From assembly GCF_020885975.1 (NCBI RefSeq), contig NZ_AP025183.1:496001-560000 (forward strand): a stretch of DNA of 64,000 bases. Direction: 5' to 3'. Position 1 is the first letter of the stretch. Each line of letters begins with the position of its first letter. The DNA comes from Flavobacterium ammonificans (GTDB lineage Bacteria > Bacteroidota > Bacteroidia > Flavobacteriales > Flavobacteriaceae). The notes under the pieces were generated by a model. The model worked only from the letters and a program-made list of their open reading frames with translations, was not told where the DNA came from and did not search any database. This document shows, piece after piece, positions 43,352 through 55,400 of this stretch. The position numbers and the translations under genes are program-made.

Positions 43352-43797
43352 TTACTTTTATCCATTTGAATGTGTGGGATATCGTCCTCTAAGTACATTT
43401 CACTTGTTTGTACAAATCCATGCGATTCATAAAATTTCTTCAAATACAGTTGGGCTCCAATTGTAATTTGAGTTGCTCCATAATGTTCTAAAATTCCTTC
43501 AATGGCTTGACGCATTAATTCATGTCCCCACTTGCGCTCTCTGTATTTTGCATCGACCGTAACACGACCAATTGAGGCATGAACAAAAGAAATTCCAGGT
43601 TTTAAAAGTCGGGCGTGAGCCACAATTTTTCCTTCAAAAGTGCCAAATAGGTGTAATGCTTTTTGATCTTTACCATCTAGATCAAGATACACACAATTTT
43701 GTTCAACAACGAAAATTTCGCTTCGCAAACGAAGAATATCGTACAACTCGTGTACAGAAAGTGATTCAAATGATTTAATCTTCCATTCTAATGCCAT
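43348..43797 (-). CDS. GNAT family N-acetyltransferase, ElaA-like
   Basis: A 149-residue acetyltransferase. The sequence LRLRSEIFVVEQNCVYLDLDGKDQKALHLFG and IGRVTVDAKYRERKWGHELMRQAIEGIL (acetyl-CoA loop) match the ElaA group, whose substrate is not established. Its start lies four bases after the DUF4837 gene on the same strand, so it is probably in the same unit. Convergent with the OmpA-domain gene. Confidence 0.9.
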   Translation of the reverse strand: MALEWKIKSFESLSVHELYDILRLRSEIFVVEQNCVYLDLDGKDQKALHLFGTFEGKIVAHARLLKPGISFVHASIGRVTVDAKYRERKWGHELMRQAIEGILEHYGATQITIGAQLYLKKFYESHGFVQTSEMYLEDDIPHIQMDKSN

Positions 43798-43801
43798 GAA
43801 T

Positions 43802-44800
43802 TTATTTTTTATGTGGGGTAAAAGTAGTGTTTTTTAGTAGTTGAACCGATTGCATAATTGCATCTAACTCGTGCATAGTATCTCTCTTTTCTTTAGAGGG
43901 AGAGTAACAAAATCCTTCTAAAACAATTACCCTTTTTTGAACAGAATCGATAATGGTGTAATTGATATAAGGACCGGACATATAATCGTTTTGAAGTTGC
44001 CAAGTGCCTCTAGTTTCGTAAGCTAGTCGATTGTCTATTTTTGTCTTAAAAAAATAAGGGGTATATCCTGTTTCAGAAATCATGTGCGTATTCGGTTCCG
44101 TACCTTGAATATATTTTCCAACCGAGTCGCGCATGGTACGAATTGAACTTGATATCGCGGTAGCTTTAATGATTGATAATGGGAATTGGTATACTAGTAA
44201 ACTACTACTACCGCCATTGTTGTTGTGCTTCAACCAGATAAAATTGGGTTTTCGCATCACTAATTCAAAATCCGATGGGACTTGTAAACCAACCTGAAAT
44301 AGTTTCTTTATAATTGAATGCGTACTAGCTGATTTACTAAAGATTCTTTGACTTTCTGCTATTTCACCACCTTCAATACGCTGAATTATTTCTGGCGAAT
44401 GTTTTTCAAGTAAAAGAACTATTTCTTCGGCAGTTGTCCCGGATATATGAAATACATTTTGAGGAGTAGCGTATTGATTTCTCTTGATTTCAAATTGCGT
44501 TTTTACCCCTTTTTTAATTACAAGAATGGCACGGCTATTTGTGGCATAACCTTCTAATAATTTGACTGGATATTGATTGATGGTAAACAATGGTTCTTCC
44601 TCAGGAAGTCCAATTACAGCTGAAGCAAATTTATTTCTGATGCTATCGCCAATTTCACCATTCCACAATTGATCATCAATAAGTACCGAAATCGTGTTGA
44701 TTTTACCTGAAGTTTGGCGAATGTTTTCTTGCTCTTTCTTAGCACAAGAAACAACTAAAATAAAAAGTAAAAAGTATAAAAAATAGGACGCCTTCATCAT
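43802..44800 (-). CDS. DUF4837 family lipoprotein
   Basis: A Bacteroidota-specific lipoprotein of unknown function. Starting at the ATG at 44800 gives a lipoprotein signal (MMKASYFLYFLLFILVVSC) with the acylated Cys at position 19. An earlier in-frame ATG at 44851 would add 17 polar residues before the signal and is less likely. The body (DDQLWNGEIGDSIRNKF, HNNNGGSSSLLVYQFPLS, TRGTWQLQNDYMSGPYINY) matches DUF4837. It lies directly downstream of the LysM lytic transglycosylase, with which it is cotranscribed. Probably envelope-associated. Confidence 0.85.
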   Translation of the reverse strand: MMKASYFLYFLLFILVVSCAKKEQENIRQTSGKINTISVLIDDQLWNGEIGDSIRNKFASAVIGLPEEEPLFTINQYPVKLLEGYATNSRAILVIKKGVKTQFEIKRNQYATPQNVFHISGTTAEEIVLLLEKHSPEIIQRIEGGEIAESQRIFSKSASTHSIIKKLFQVGLQVPSDFELVMRKPNFIWLKHNNNGGSSSLLVYQFPLSIIKATAISSSIRTMRDSVGKYIQGTEPNTHMISETGYTPYFFKTKIDNRLAYETRGTWQLQNDYMSGPYINYTIIDSVQKRVIVLEGFCYSPSKEKRDTMHELDAIMQSVQLLKNTTFTPHKK

Positions 44801-44855
44801 CCTAAATAGAGTATTAAATCCTGCCCCAATTGAATTTGGCATTCGATTCATTTAA

Positions 44856-46820
44856 TTAACCGTTTATCTTTAATTTCATCCCTGGTTTCAATTCGTCATC
44901 TTTGATATTATTCCATTTCTTTAAATCAGAGATGGTAACACCTGGGTATTTTTTAGAAATCGTGTACAACGAATCTCCCTTTTTTACATAATATTCCGAC
45001 TCTTTTTGGTTTGAACTCAGAAAATTATCTTTCTTTTTGAAACTAGATACAGTAGCTTTATTAGTATCTATTACAATTTCATTCTTGGCTACAATTAAGC
45101 TATTTCCAACAGCAATAGCATTTGATTTTAAGTTATTCCATTGTTTTAATTCTTTTACACTTACTCCAAATTTCTTAGCAATAAGGCCTAAATTATCTCC
45201 TTTTTGAACACTGTAAGCAATATCTTTTCTTTCAACGGTATCGGCGACTTCTTCTTTTTCTGTTGGGTTTTGCACAACTTGAAGCGAAGCTCCTAAAGAA
45301 ACATTTGTACTGCTAAGCTTGTTCCACTCTTGAATATCAGCAACAGTAGTGTTAAATTTCTTAGCAATAGCGCTTAAATTATCTCCTTTTTGAACCACAT
45401 AGAATGATGCAATAGAAGTTTTAATGCTGTCTTTTATTGTGTTCACTTTGGCTACAGCCGTAGTTTTTTGTTCTACATCAGTGGCGTTAATTTTGAGATT
45501 TTTGCCATAGGCTACCCAATTTCCATTAATGTTATTCCACTTTTTAAGATCCTCAACAGCCACATCGTATTTCTTAGCAATGCTAATTAAATTGTCTCCT
45601 CGTTTTACACGATAATAACGCACTTTGGCTTGTGCTAATCGTTGTGATGTATTTACGGAATCTTGAACAACAATTGGTTTAACAATTTGAAATGGTTTCT
45701 CGCGTAAATTGGCTTCTTTGTCCACGTAAGCATAAATCTTAGATTCATTAGAAGTAAAAATTGCCATTTTATCTTGCGGCAACCTCAAAAAATGCGTTTG
45801 ATCTTTGTAGGCAGGAACGATATTTAATTTGTAGGATGGATTTAAAATTTGCAATTGTGCCACTGGAATATCAATCAAATCGGATATTTGTTTGAAAGAC
45901 ATTTGTCTTTTAACCATTACGGTATCGGTTGCAAAATGCTTAATTGGTGCTTTTTCAGGGACAATTCCATGTTCTTTATGGTATTCGTAAATATACATCG
46001 TGGCTAGAAAAGCCGGAACATATCCTTGTGTTTCTTTAGGTAAGTTTTTTCGAATGTTCCAATAATTTTGTTGTCCGCCAGAACGACGAATTGCTTTAGC
46101 TACATTTCCTGGTCCTGAATTGTACGATGCCAAAACTAAATCCCAATCGCCAAAAATAGAATACATGTTTTTCATGTATTGGGCTGCAGCCTCACTAGCC
46201 TTAAGCGGATCGCTTCGTTCATCAATATACGAATCAATTTTTAAACCGTACTGTTTTCCTGTTTGGTACATGAACTGCCAAAGACCTGTTGCACCAACTC
46301 TTGAAACGGCTTTAGGATTCAATGCCGACTCTACTACAGCTAAATATTTAATTTCAAGCGGAACATTATGCTTATCAAATGCTTCTTCAAAAAGAGGAAA
46401 ATAAAATTCTGAAACTGCCATCAAACGTTCAAAAGAACGTTTTCTGTTTTTCAAAAATGACTTAATGATATTTTCTAAACCTTGGTTGTATTCAATATGA
46501 AATGGCGATTTCTCGTCCATTGCCTGTAATCGTGCTTTTAACAAGTCTGTAGATAATTCATACTCTACTTTCTCATCAATATTGATCGTTTGAATATCTT
46601 CTGTAAGATTGTTGTAAATGTCTAAATTGGTTAATTCTTTTAACCACAAACTGTCTACACAAGCTGCTAAATCGTCTTTAACAAAGGTTTTTTTGATAGA
46701 ATCAAGAGCGGTAATTTTATTCTCTGAAGTAGTACTGGTTTTTTTTAATGCATTTTCCTGCGAAAAAAGAGAAAATGAAACAAGTAATACAAAGGGGTAT
46801 ATTAAATTTTTTATAATCAT
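44856..46820 (-). CDS. LysM-containing lytic transglycosylase (MltD-like)
   Basis: A secreted peptidoglycan lytic transglycosylase. The ATG at 46820 is chosen since MIIKNLIYPFVLLVSFSLFSQ is a proper signal peptide; the in-frame upstream start at 46850 is unlikely. The SLT domain has the catalytic Glu in AVVESALNPKAVSRVGATGLW. Four LysM modules follow in the C-terminal half, beginning YYRVKRGDNL, FYVVQKGDNL, AYSVQKGDNL and YYVKKGDSL, and bind peptidoglycan. The product is about 654 residues. It leads the unit with the DUF4837 lipoprotein and the GNAT protein. Confidence 0.92.
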   Translation of the reverse strand: MIIKNLIYPFVLLVSFSLFSQENALKKTSTTSENKITALDSIKKTFVKDDLAACVDSLWLKELTNLDIYNNLTEDIQTINIDEKVEYELSTDLLKARLQAMDEKSPFHIEYNQGLENIIKSFLKNRKRSFERLMAVSEFYFPLFEEAFDKHNVPLEIKYLAVVESALNPKAVSRVGATGLWQFMYQTGKQYGLKIDSYIDERSDPLKASEAAAQYMKNMYSIFGDWDLVLASYNSGPGNVAKAIRRSGGQQNYWNIRKNLPKETQGYVPAFLATMYIYEYHKEHGIVPEKAPIKHFATDTVMVKRQMSFKQISDLIDIPVAQLQILNPSYKLNIVPAYKDQTHFLRLPQDKMAIFTSNESKIYAYVDKEANLREKPFQIVKPIVVQDSVNTSQRLAQAKVRYYRVKRGDNLISIAKKYDVAVEDLKKWNNINGNWVAYGKNLKINATDVEQKTTAVAKVNTIKDSIKTSIASFYVVQKGDNLSAIAKKFNTTVADIQEWNKLSSTNVSLGASLQVVQNPTEKEEVADTVERKDIAYSVQKGDNLGLIAKKFGVSVKELKQWNNLKSNAIAVGNSLIVAKNEIVIDTNKATVSSFKKKDNFLSSNQKESEYYVKKGDSLYTISKKYPGVTISDLKKWNNIKDDELKPGMKLKING

Positions 46821-47095
46821 AACTGAAGCATTCAAGGGGCTTAATTTCAAACGATTAAATAATCATTTTTACAAACTTACTAGGTTCTAACTGAAAAATT
46901 CTATAAATAGTGTTAAAAAATCAATTTTTAGCCCATTTTTAAACATTTTTGATCGATTTGACTTCAAAAAAAAGCTTGAAATTACATCTTTTATCAAAAA
47001 TTTAAAATAAGGAAAAAGGAAAAACCTTAGCTAAAATTATTTCGCTAAGGTTTTCTATTGTATTGAATCAAGTCGGATTTAGACTTAAAATTTGT
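46821..47095. other. Intergenic region between pgk and the LysM gene
   Basis: AT-rich and gene-free, except for the pgk terminator hairpin at its right end (annotated separately). No clear promoter match for the LysM gene was seen. Confidence 0.4.
47016..47054 (-). terminator. Terminator of pgk
   Basis: AAAACCTTAGC (47021-47031) and GCTAAGGTTTT (47044-47054) form a perfect 11-base-pair stem. On the minus strand a T-rich tail (TTCCTTTTTCC) follows. Confidence 0.8.
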
Positions 47096-48283
47096 TTATT
47101 CTAAAATGGCAGCAATACCCGGTAAAACTCTACCTTCTAACATTTCTAACATGGCTCCTCCTCCAGTTGAAACATAACTTACTTTATCTTCAAAACCAAA
47201 TTGTTTTACAGCTGCAACCGAATCGCCACCACCTACAAGAGAGAAAGCTCCGTTAGCAGTTGACTCTGCAATAAATTCTCCTAAAGCAATGGTTCCTTTT
47301 GCAAAGGTTGGCATTTCAAATACGCCTAAAGGGCCATTCCAAAGAATCGTTTTTGATTCTAAAATTACTTTTTTGAATTGTTCCAATGATTTTGGTCCCG
47401 CATCCATACCTTCCCAGCCGTCTGGAATTGCAGTTACATCAACCGCCTGTGTATTAGCATCATTTGAAAATTTATCTCCCGCAATTACATCTACTGGAAT
47501 ATGAATTTGAACTCCTTTTTCTTTAGCTAAACGCAAAATTTCTAAAGCCAATTCTTGTTTATCATCTTCACAAATTGAATTTCCAATTTTTCCACCTAAG
47601 GCTTTCACAAAAGTAAATGTCATTCCGCCACCAATAATCATGTGGTCAACTTTGTCTAAAATATTTTCGATAACTGTAATTTTTGAAGATACTTTAGAAC
47701 CTCCAAGAACAGCAGTTACTGGTTTTACGCTATTTTTCAAAACTTTATTCAAGCTTTCGATTTCTTTAGCAAGTAGGCTTCCAAAACATTTGTCATTTGG
47801 AAAAAACTGTGCAATAATTGTAGTCGAAGCGTGTGCTCTGTGTGCTGTTCCAAAAGCATCGTTTACATAAATATCTCCTAAAGATGCTAGTTCTTTGGCG
47901 AAAGCCACATCTCCAGCTTCTTCTTCAGCATGAAAACGTAAATTTTCCAATAACAACACTTCGCCTGATTGTAATTTATCTGAGGCTGATTTAGCTTCAG
48001 GGCCTACACAATTAGCAGCAAATTGAACCGGAACACCTAAAATAGCTGAAGCCGTTTTTAAGATATGTTTCAATGAATATTTATCTTCCGCTCCTTTTGG
48101 ACGTCCTAAATGTGACATTAAAATTACACTTCCACCATCTGCCAAAATTTTATCAATTGTTGGTTTTGCAGCTTCAATACGAGTGGCATCTGTTACATTG
48201 AAATTTTCATCCAATGGGACGTTAAAATCAACGCGGATAATTGCTTTCTTATTTTTAAAATTAAAATCGTTTACCGTTTTCAT
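47096..48283 (-). CDS. pgk: Phosphoglycerate kinase
   Basis: Glycolytic enzyme making ATP from 1,3-bisphosphoglycerate. The 395-residue protein shows [58 protein letters not shown] and [14 protein letters not shown] with the C-terminal [22 protein letters not shown]. Complete and highly conserved. Monocistronic: its own promoter (48320-48348) and terminator are visible. Confidence 0.97.
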   Translation of the reverse strand: MKTVNDFNFKNKKAIIRVDFNVPLDENFNVTDATRIEAAKPTIDKILADGGSVILMSHLGRPKGAEDKYSLKHILKTASAILGVPVQFAANCVGPEAKSASDKLQSGEVLLLENLRFHAEEEAGDVAFAKELASLGDIYVNDAFGTAHRAHASTTIIAQFFPNDKCFGSLLAKEIESLNKVLKNSVKPVTAVLGGSKVSSKITVIENILDKVDHMIIGGGMTFTFVKALGGKIGNSICEDDKQELALEILRLAKEKGVQIHIPVDVIAGDKFSNDANTQAVDVTAIPDGWEGMDAGPKSLEQFKKVILESKTILWNGPLGVFEMPTFAKGTIALGEFIAESTANGAFSLVGGGDSVAAVKQFGFEDKVSYVSTGGGAMLEMLEGRVLPGIAAILE

Positions 48284-48319
48284 TGTGCTCTATTTTTTTA
48301 GTTTTTGCTTGTAGATGAA

Positions 48320-48348
48320 CAAATATAGGACTTTTCATGTAGCGACAA
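48320..48348 (-). promoter_or_regulatory. Promoter of pgk
   Basis: On the minus strand TTG (48348-48346), an 18-base spacer, then TATATTTG (48327-48320), about 37 bases before the ATG. Confidence 0.6.
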
Positions 48349-48443
48349 ATTTTGAAAAGCGATAAAAAACAGATTTTTCTTAACGAAAACGTTGTAATTA
48401 AAGTAATTAATTATTTTTTATTCTGTTTTCTTAAAAACTACTA

Positions 48444-49418
48444 TTAATCGTGAACCGGACTTTGGGTACAAGGGCAATCACTAATTCCTTGAAGGAAATC
48501 AAATCCTAGGGTAATCATATGTGTGCCAGAATTATAGGCTGCAATTTGGCTCAATGTAATTTGATAGGAATACCCAAAATAAAAATTAGCTTTTTTAAAT
48601 CCCGCCATTGGGCCTACTGCTAATGGGTTGAGTGCTTGATCGTTCAAAAAACGATACGAAACTCCCGCCCAATAATAGTCGTCATAACTATTGTAACGGC
48701 GGTATTTTATATTGATGTCTGTTGTCGAACGTTGGTCTCCAGCAAAATATTGAAAAAAAATGGAGGGCTCTATTTCAATGTTTCGGTTATAGCTGTTTTT
48801 AATTAGGTAGCCCGAATACAATTGGTAATTCAAAATCAAGCTAGGTTCAATTCCTGTGAATCTATCGATGCTCTTTGGTAAAACATTTGTCGCGTTGAGA
48901 CTTGCATAAAACCCTTTATTGCGATACAAAAGACCTACATCAAAATTATTGTTAGATATGGATCTGTTGTTAATTATACTGGGATCTAAAATTGGGATTT
49001 CGTGTGTGGTATTGAATTTGCTAATGTCAATTTTAAAACTATTAATGTTATAAGACAATCCAAAAGACAAATACTGTTTTGAATAATAATCTAAAATGAT
49101 ATGATGGGCAAAAGAAAATTTCGCGCCAGTTTGAGAAGTATTTCCATTGCTATCGTTATACAACGAAAGGCCTATTCCTGAGCGATTTCTAATTCTAAAA
49201 TCAGCATAGAGGGACTGGTTTTGAGGGGCGTTTTTAATTCCTACCCATTGTGTTAAACCGTTGGCACGTATTCGTAAATTATCTCCTATTCCTGCAAATG
49301 TTGGCGACAAAACAAAATGATTATCGGCTAAATATTGAGTAAAAACAGGCAGGTGTAATTCTTGGCTAAAGCCAAAAAAATATAAGAACAGAAAGCCATA
49401 TGTAAATTTTAATTTCAT
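48444..49418 (-). CDS. PorP/SprF family type IX secretion membrane protein
   Basis: A 324-residue outer membrane beta-barrel protein with signal peptide (MKLKFTYGFLFLYFFGFSQ). The start LPVFTQYLADNHFVLSPTFAGIGDNLRIRANGLTQW is the PorP/SprF hallmark (TQY...NP.AG), and the barrel strands follow to SQIAAYNSGTHMITLGFDF. PorP/SprF proteins work with T9SS to hold or export a specific partner, typically the adhesin encoded next to it. Here the partner is the 2905-residue adhesin gene 17 bases upstream, as with SprB-SprF. Last gene of the T9SS cluster. Confidence 0.9.
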   Translation of the reverse strand: MKLKFTYGFLFLYFFGFSQELHLPVFTQYLADNHFVLSPTFAGIGDNLRIRANGLTQWVGIKNAPQNQSLYADFRIRNRSGIGLSLYNDSNGNTSQTGAKFSFAHHIILDYYSKQYLSFGLSYNINSFKIDISKFNTTHEIPILDPSIINNRSISNNNFDVGLLYRNKGFYASLNATNVLPKSIDRFTGIEPSLILNYQLYSGYLIKNSYNRNIEIEPSIFFQYFAGDQRSTTDINIKYRRYNSYDDYYWAGVSYRFLNDQALNPLAVGPMAGFKKANFYFGYSYQITLSQIAAYNSGTHMITLGFDFLQGISDCPCTQSPVHD

Positions 49419-49435
49419 TGAACTTGTTTATTTCT

Positions 49436-52400
49436 TTATCTGTAAAGTGTAAAATGACCTACAAACTCCCTGTCGTCTTTTGGATCATTGAGCTTTAACA
49501 CATACCAATAATCGCCTGAAGGAAGCTCTGCTCCTTGGTATTTTCCATCCCAAGTTTGACCCAAACGATAGCTTCCCAATTCTCGTCCGTAACGATCCAA
49601 TATTGTATACGTCAGGTTTTTGTAATTAATAGTACATCCAGGTGCCCAGGTATCATTAATTCCATCTCCGTTTGGCGTAAAATAGTTAGGGGTGCAAATG
49701 TCTATGTAATTGAATTTTTGGGTAGCCGAGCTTATACATCCGTTAGCGTCTTTAACAGTTACTAAATAATCTTGAGTGGCATAATAAATATAATTGGGAG
49801 TTGAACCATAATATTCCCCTTCAAATGTGAAAGTATAATTGCCTCCGCCTCCACTAGGAACTGCAATAATTTCGTTTAAGCCTCCCGCTTTTAAACTCAA
49901 AATTAAAGGGTCCATTTTTAAAATCGTAAATACAGGAGTGTCTTTAACACATCCATTAATGTGTTTTACTCTAATAAAATGATCTCCTGGACTAAGATTA
50001 GAAAATGTATTTGAAGCTTGATAAATCCCTCCATCTAAAGCAAATTGTACCAAAGCGGTATTGGAGATACTTGAGTCTAATTGTACTGTTACCAGATTGT
50101 TTTGTGCGTTGCTAACACAATCATAATTGACAGATATTGTTGGGTTTAACTTTACAGCATTGTCAAGAGCTACTGTCCAATTCAAAATACAATTGTTAGC
50201 ATCTTTGATATAAACGGTATGATTTCCACCCGTCAAATTAGTAAAATTAAATTGTGTTTGAATCGCGGTGCCAGTTGTAAATGGACCTGATGGATTGTCT
50301 ACTGAAACACTATATGGCAAAGTCCCACCCGAAGCAACTATACTAAACTGAGCATTATTATCGTCAAAACAAATTTCTTGTACAATCGAAGAGGGAATTG
50401 TCACCGCACTTAAAACTGGTGGTTCGGTGATTCTTAAAGTTGTTTTTTCATAACACCCGAGGGCGTCTTGTACAAGCAAATCGTAGTCTCCTGGGGCTAG
50501 ATTTTGAAAAAGATCCGATTCAGTAAACTGACTTAAATTAGGAGATATCGCATGTTTAATTGTTACCGTTCCTCCCAAAGAAGTAATTTTTACTGAACCG
50601 TCATTGGATCCGGCACATAATGCGTTTTTTAAAGAAAAGCTAGGATTTAATTTGGCAGCCGGTTCGGTTATTGCGATGATAGAAGATTCCACAGGGTTAC
50701 AATCAGCGCTTGTTACTTTTACCTTGTACTTTCCGGCAGGAAGTCCTGCAAATATTCCAGTGGGTTGGGCTGTTCTAATTATACTATTTCCCTCATCTAA
50801 AAGTGTATAAAAATAATTGCCTAATCCGCCTTGGGCTGAAGCCAAAATAGTCGCAGTGCTTTCTCCATAACAGTTTATTTTGGCAAAAGTAGTATCTACC
50901 GCTACTGTTAATCCTACTGGGGTTGCCACCACTACATCATTGGAAACATAAGAACCGCAGCCATTATTATCTTTGATGAAATAACGATTCACGCCAGTTG
51001 CTCCAGTTAAAGGAAGAGGTGTTGTAGAAATTAAATTAAAACTACTGCCGTCTGTACTGAAACTGAATGGAGGAGTTCCTCCCGTAATTTGTAAATCCAA
51101 TTGTGCTGGATTCATACATGTTGGAGGAGTTAACAAAGACAATGTAGCTACAACATTATTGGGTTCGTTAATTGTAATTTGTGCAGGTGGCGCGGTACAA
51201 GACCAATTATCAGTAACGGTTAGCGTGTAAATTCCTGCGCCTAAGTTTTCAAATTTAGTATCGGTTTGTGGGCCTAAAATCAGCGGATTTGGACTTGTTT
51301 TGTTCAAAGTGTACCAATAATTACTACCCTGTCCTCCTGAAACCGTTGAAACAGAAATGGTAGCATTTTGATCTCCAAAACATTGTAATTGGGTTTTGTC
51401 AGCAGCAGCGGATAGTGCAATTGGATTAGGGTTTTTTAATTCTACTTGTGTGTCAACCATACAACCTCTGGCGTCTCTCGTATATAGTTTGAAGATTCCT
51501 TGAGTTAAGTTGGTCAATTCAGAAACATCGCCCCAGTTTTCTATTACCGTTCCTGCTTTTTCCCATTTGAACTCATAAAAATCTGACCAACCTCCCGTTG
51601 GCAAAGCGGTAATTCTACCGTCGGTATTCCCTATTGCACAAGTGATTTCTGAAAGTGTTGTGTTTACATTAAGAGTGGCAGTAGGCTGACTTATTGTGAA
51701 ATTTTTAGTTACACTACAAAACGGAGCGTTAGTCAATTTCGCTGTAATGCTATAGACATCTGCTTTAAGATTTGAAATTGGAATTGGACCAGCGTTGGTA
51801 GAGGTTGAAGACTGTATTGTTATTCCTGAACTATCTTTAATAGTATAATCAAAAGCACCTGCTTTACTTGGCGTGTTTCTATCTATTAAAGTTATGTTAG
51901 CACTTCCATTGGCCCCTCCAAAACAACTAACATCTACGACCGAATCAATGGTTATATCAAACGTATTCGGTTCATTAACGGTATGTACTTCTTGTATGGT
52001 ACAATTTGTTACAGTGTTTCGAGCTGTAATTAGGTATTCGCCAACGGTTAAACCTGAAAAAATTCCAGTTGGATTAGAAGAGGTTCCTACCAAACTTCCC
52101 GAAACTGGAATTAACGAATATTCTAAATCGCTTGACGGAATTGTTGTTGGTGTTACTGAAACTTGAATAGTTTCACTTAATAACGAGCAACTAATTTCAT
52201 TAGTAGCGGTCACAATGATTTGATCTAAAATATAAAACGGTTGGATTGTTACGGGAGCTAAAGTACTTCCTGAACAACCTTTGTCATCATACACATTTAT
52301 AGTATAACTGTCTCCATTTAGGTCTGTTTCGATATAGGTTGGGTTAGGCCCAAACTGCACTGGAGTCCCGTTTTTTATAAATTCATATTGGGTGAAAGTA

Positions 52401-55400
52401 TTAGAACCGCCTGATACTCCACTAACCGTAATGGATGCGTTGTTGAAATTATTGGTCGAATTACAGCCAAATTCGACTACAGTTGGTGCTGGAACAAGAA
52501 TGAGGGCAGGCTCGCTAACCAAAATCGAATCTGTTGCTACACAACCTCTTCCTGAAATTACTTTAACAGTATAACTTGTCGCAGCTAAACCTGTAAAAAT
52601 ATTGGAATCTTGTGGAGTTCCATCGTTTAGGCTGTATGTATAAACTGGATTATCATTTGTTCCTGGCGCAGGCGTTGCTATGGTTACTGTTATGGATCCA
52701 TCACTTCCTCCATGACAACTAACCGGTTTTGAAGTTAAAGTTAAACCTGTTACTGACGTTGGAACTTCCAGATTTACTAAAATACTCTTTTCACAAAGCG
52801 TGCTATTGTCTTTTAAATAAATTGTATGCGGTCCAGAACTCAATCCTGAAAAAATAGGACTAGTACCATAAATTCCTGTATCGATTTTATATTCAAAACT
52901 ACCTGAACCACCCACAGGAATAGCTTGAATTTCGCCATCATTAAGTCCGCAGGAGGGCTGTTTGATAACGGTTGAAGACAATCCCAAAGGGCTATAAATC
53001 GTTATGTTTTTAGTATCGTTACAACCATTTACATCTTTAATAGTAATGGTATAGTTGCCTGAATTTTGATTCAACAAGCTATAAGGGAATGCCGATGTAA
53101 TGGGTGTAAAAACGCTTCCATTTACACTCAAATAATAAGGCGCGATTCCTGCGGTCGTTGTTGTTAAATTGATTGTAAAAGTCCCTTCGGGTAGGCATTC
53201 ATTGGGAACCGATAAAGTAATGACGGGTTCAGAGTCTTTTTCTACTTCGACTGCTATTGATTTCTCACAACCGTAAGCATCCCTTACAAAAACAGTATAT
53301 TCACCAGCATCAACAGAAAATAAAGAGGTATTTGACCATGAAGGAGGCGGAGGCACAGGAATTAAACTTGAACCAGTACTACCTGAAGTATTTTTTGGCT
53401 CAACTCTATATTGATAAGGTGCTGTACCGTCTTTGGCTTGAACACTAATCATCCCTTTTTCATTACAATTGGCGTTTTTGATTACTTTGGGAAGAATACT
53501 CAAATCAATTGCAGACTCTGTGATATTAAATGTCTTTGATGCTATACTACATCCTTCATTTGTAGCGCCGGTTTCTTCTTTTATCAACACAAAATAATTT
53601 CCAAAAGGCAAATCGCCTAAATCGGTGATTGCAACACTATTATTTGGACTAATCGTTATAATTCCGGAAACTCCTGAAACAGGAACTAACGATTGCGAAT
53701 TATAAACCTGATAGGAAATTGGTGTATCAACAGAATAGTTGTTTGTTACCGTGAACGATACTTTACCATCATCTTCGCCTTTACAAGTTATGTTTTTTTC
53801 CTGAGGATTGCTTATAACTAATGTAGATTTAGTTTTTATTGCGTCTTCAGCTGTTTCATAGTAATAACAGCCCGTTGCTTGGTCATAAACCACAAATGTG
53901 TATTTGACACCAGTTATTAATTCCCTAAACGTTGCCTCGTTAGACGAATTAACAGGTTGCCAATTGGGATCGCCTGTAGTATAGGTTAGTAAGGGTTTAT
54001 AAATCGCAAAATAAAATGGCCCTGTTGAGGTAATTGTTGTAGTGCTTCCAATTGAAACAGTTGCCTCGCCTCCTGTAGTACAATTTGTACTGGTTGCCAC
54101 TGTAATGTCTAAATCTTCTGGAGGTGAAGCTACTTTAACATCTTGTTTTAATACAGAACAACCGTTACTATCTACCACATTGATTTGGTAAAATCCAAAA
54201 TCTACTACATCAAATGTATATGATGTAGTTCCTAGATTATTAATTTCTTTTTTATCATAATTATTTAATCCTGTAACATAATAATCATAAGGCGCTTTTC
54301 CTCCAGTAACACTATCAATTATTATAGAACCTTTTGAAACTCCAGTAGATTTATTACAATTAATGTCAACCGCACGAGATGTTACAATTATTTTAGCTGG
54401 CTCAGAAATAATTGTATTCAATTTAGCAGTACAAAGATTACTATCCGTAACCGTAACCTCATAATTTCCGGCGGGTAAGCTAAAAAGTTGACTGCCATAA
54501 TTCGTATTCGTTGTTGTATTTTTTACTGAATACGTAAACGGAGCTATTCCCTTAGCTGTATTCAAATTAACCTGAATAGCGGCGGTGTTGTCACCGTGGC
54601 ATAAAATGGATTGAATTTCGGTAAAAGATAAAATTTCAGGATTTACTTTAGGATTTACTATAACTGCATTAGTAGTTTTTGAGCATCCATTGGTATCAGT
54701 TATAGTAAAACTATAGGCTCCTGCATCGGTTTCTGAAATGGTATATACAAACGAAGAATCACCAACTGGTATCGTTATATCGGAGGAAATTGTAGCAGTA
54801 CCTTTTTTTACTAGGTATTTTAAAGGCTTCACGCCTCCTTCAAAAGTTACTTTAATCTTGGCATCTGGACTTGTGGTGCAATCCAAGGCTTTGGTTAAAA
54901 CAGCTGCTGCTTTTAATTCATTGCCAATTGTAATATCCTGGGTAGTCGCTTTACAATTATTGGCATCTGTAACTTCTACTTTGTGTGTACCTGGCGCTAC
55001 ATTTGTAAAAGTATTTGAATTTTGTAAAGCGCCACCATTTAAACTAAACGAAAAAGGCGCTGTTCCAGAAGCGACATTTATTTTTATAGTCGATTGATTC
55101 ACAGCGTCATAACATAAATCAGAACTAAAATCTACAGTTGGAACAGGTATTGGAGGTGGTACAACTATAACAGGAACCGGACTCGTATTACCACAACCAT
55201 TAGCGTCGAGTCCGCGAACTGTGTAAGTTCCAACTGGCACATTCTCAAAAACACCAGATTGAGCAGGGCGTATTTTGTTTATGTTGAGTTCATCCCACAA
55301 TTCATATTGATAAAAAGGTGTTCCTCCACTAGAAGAAGCTGTAATGGTAGCGCCTCGGCTGCAAGTCGCTGCAGTTGTTACACTAGCCAAAGGCAATAAT

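Noticed and set aside
42530..43797. Four-base overlap of convergent genes as a special feature
   Set aside because: A shared TTAA at convergent stops also occurs at 3474-3477; it is an ordinary consequence of compact gene ends.
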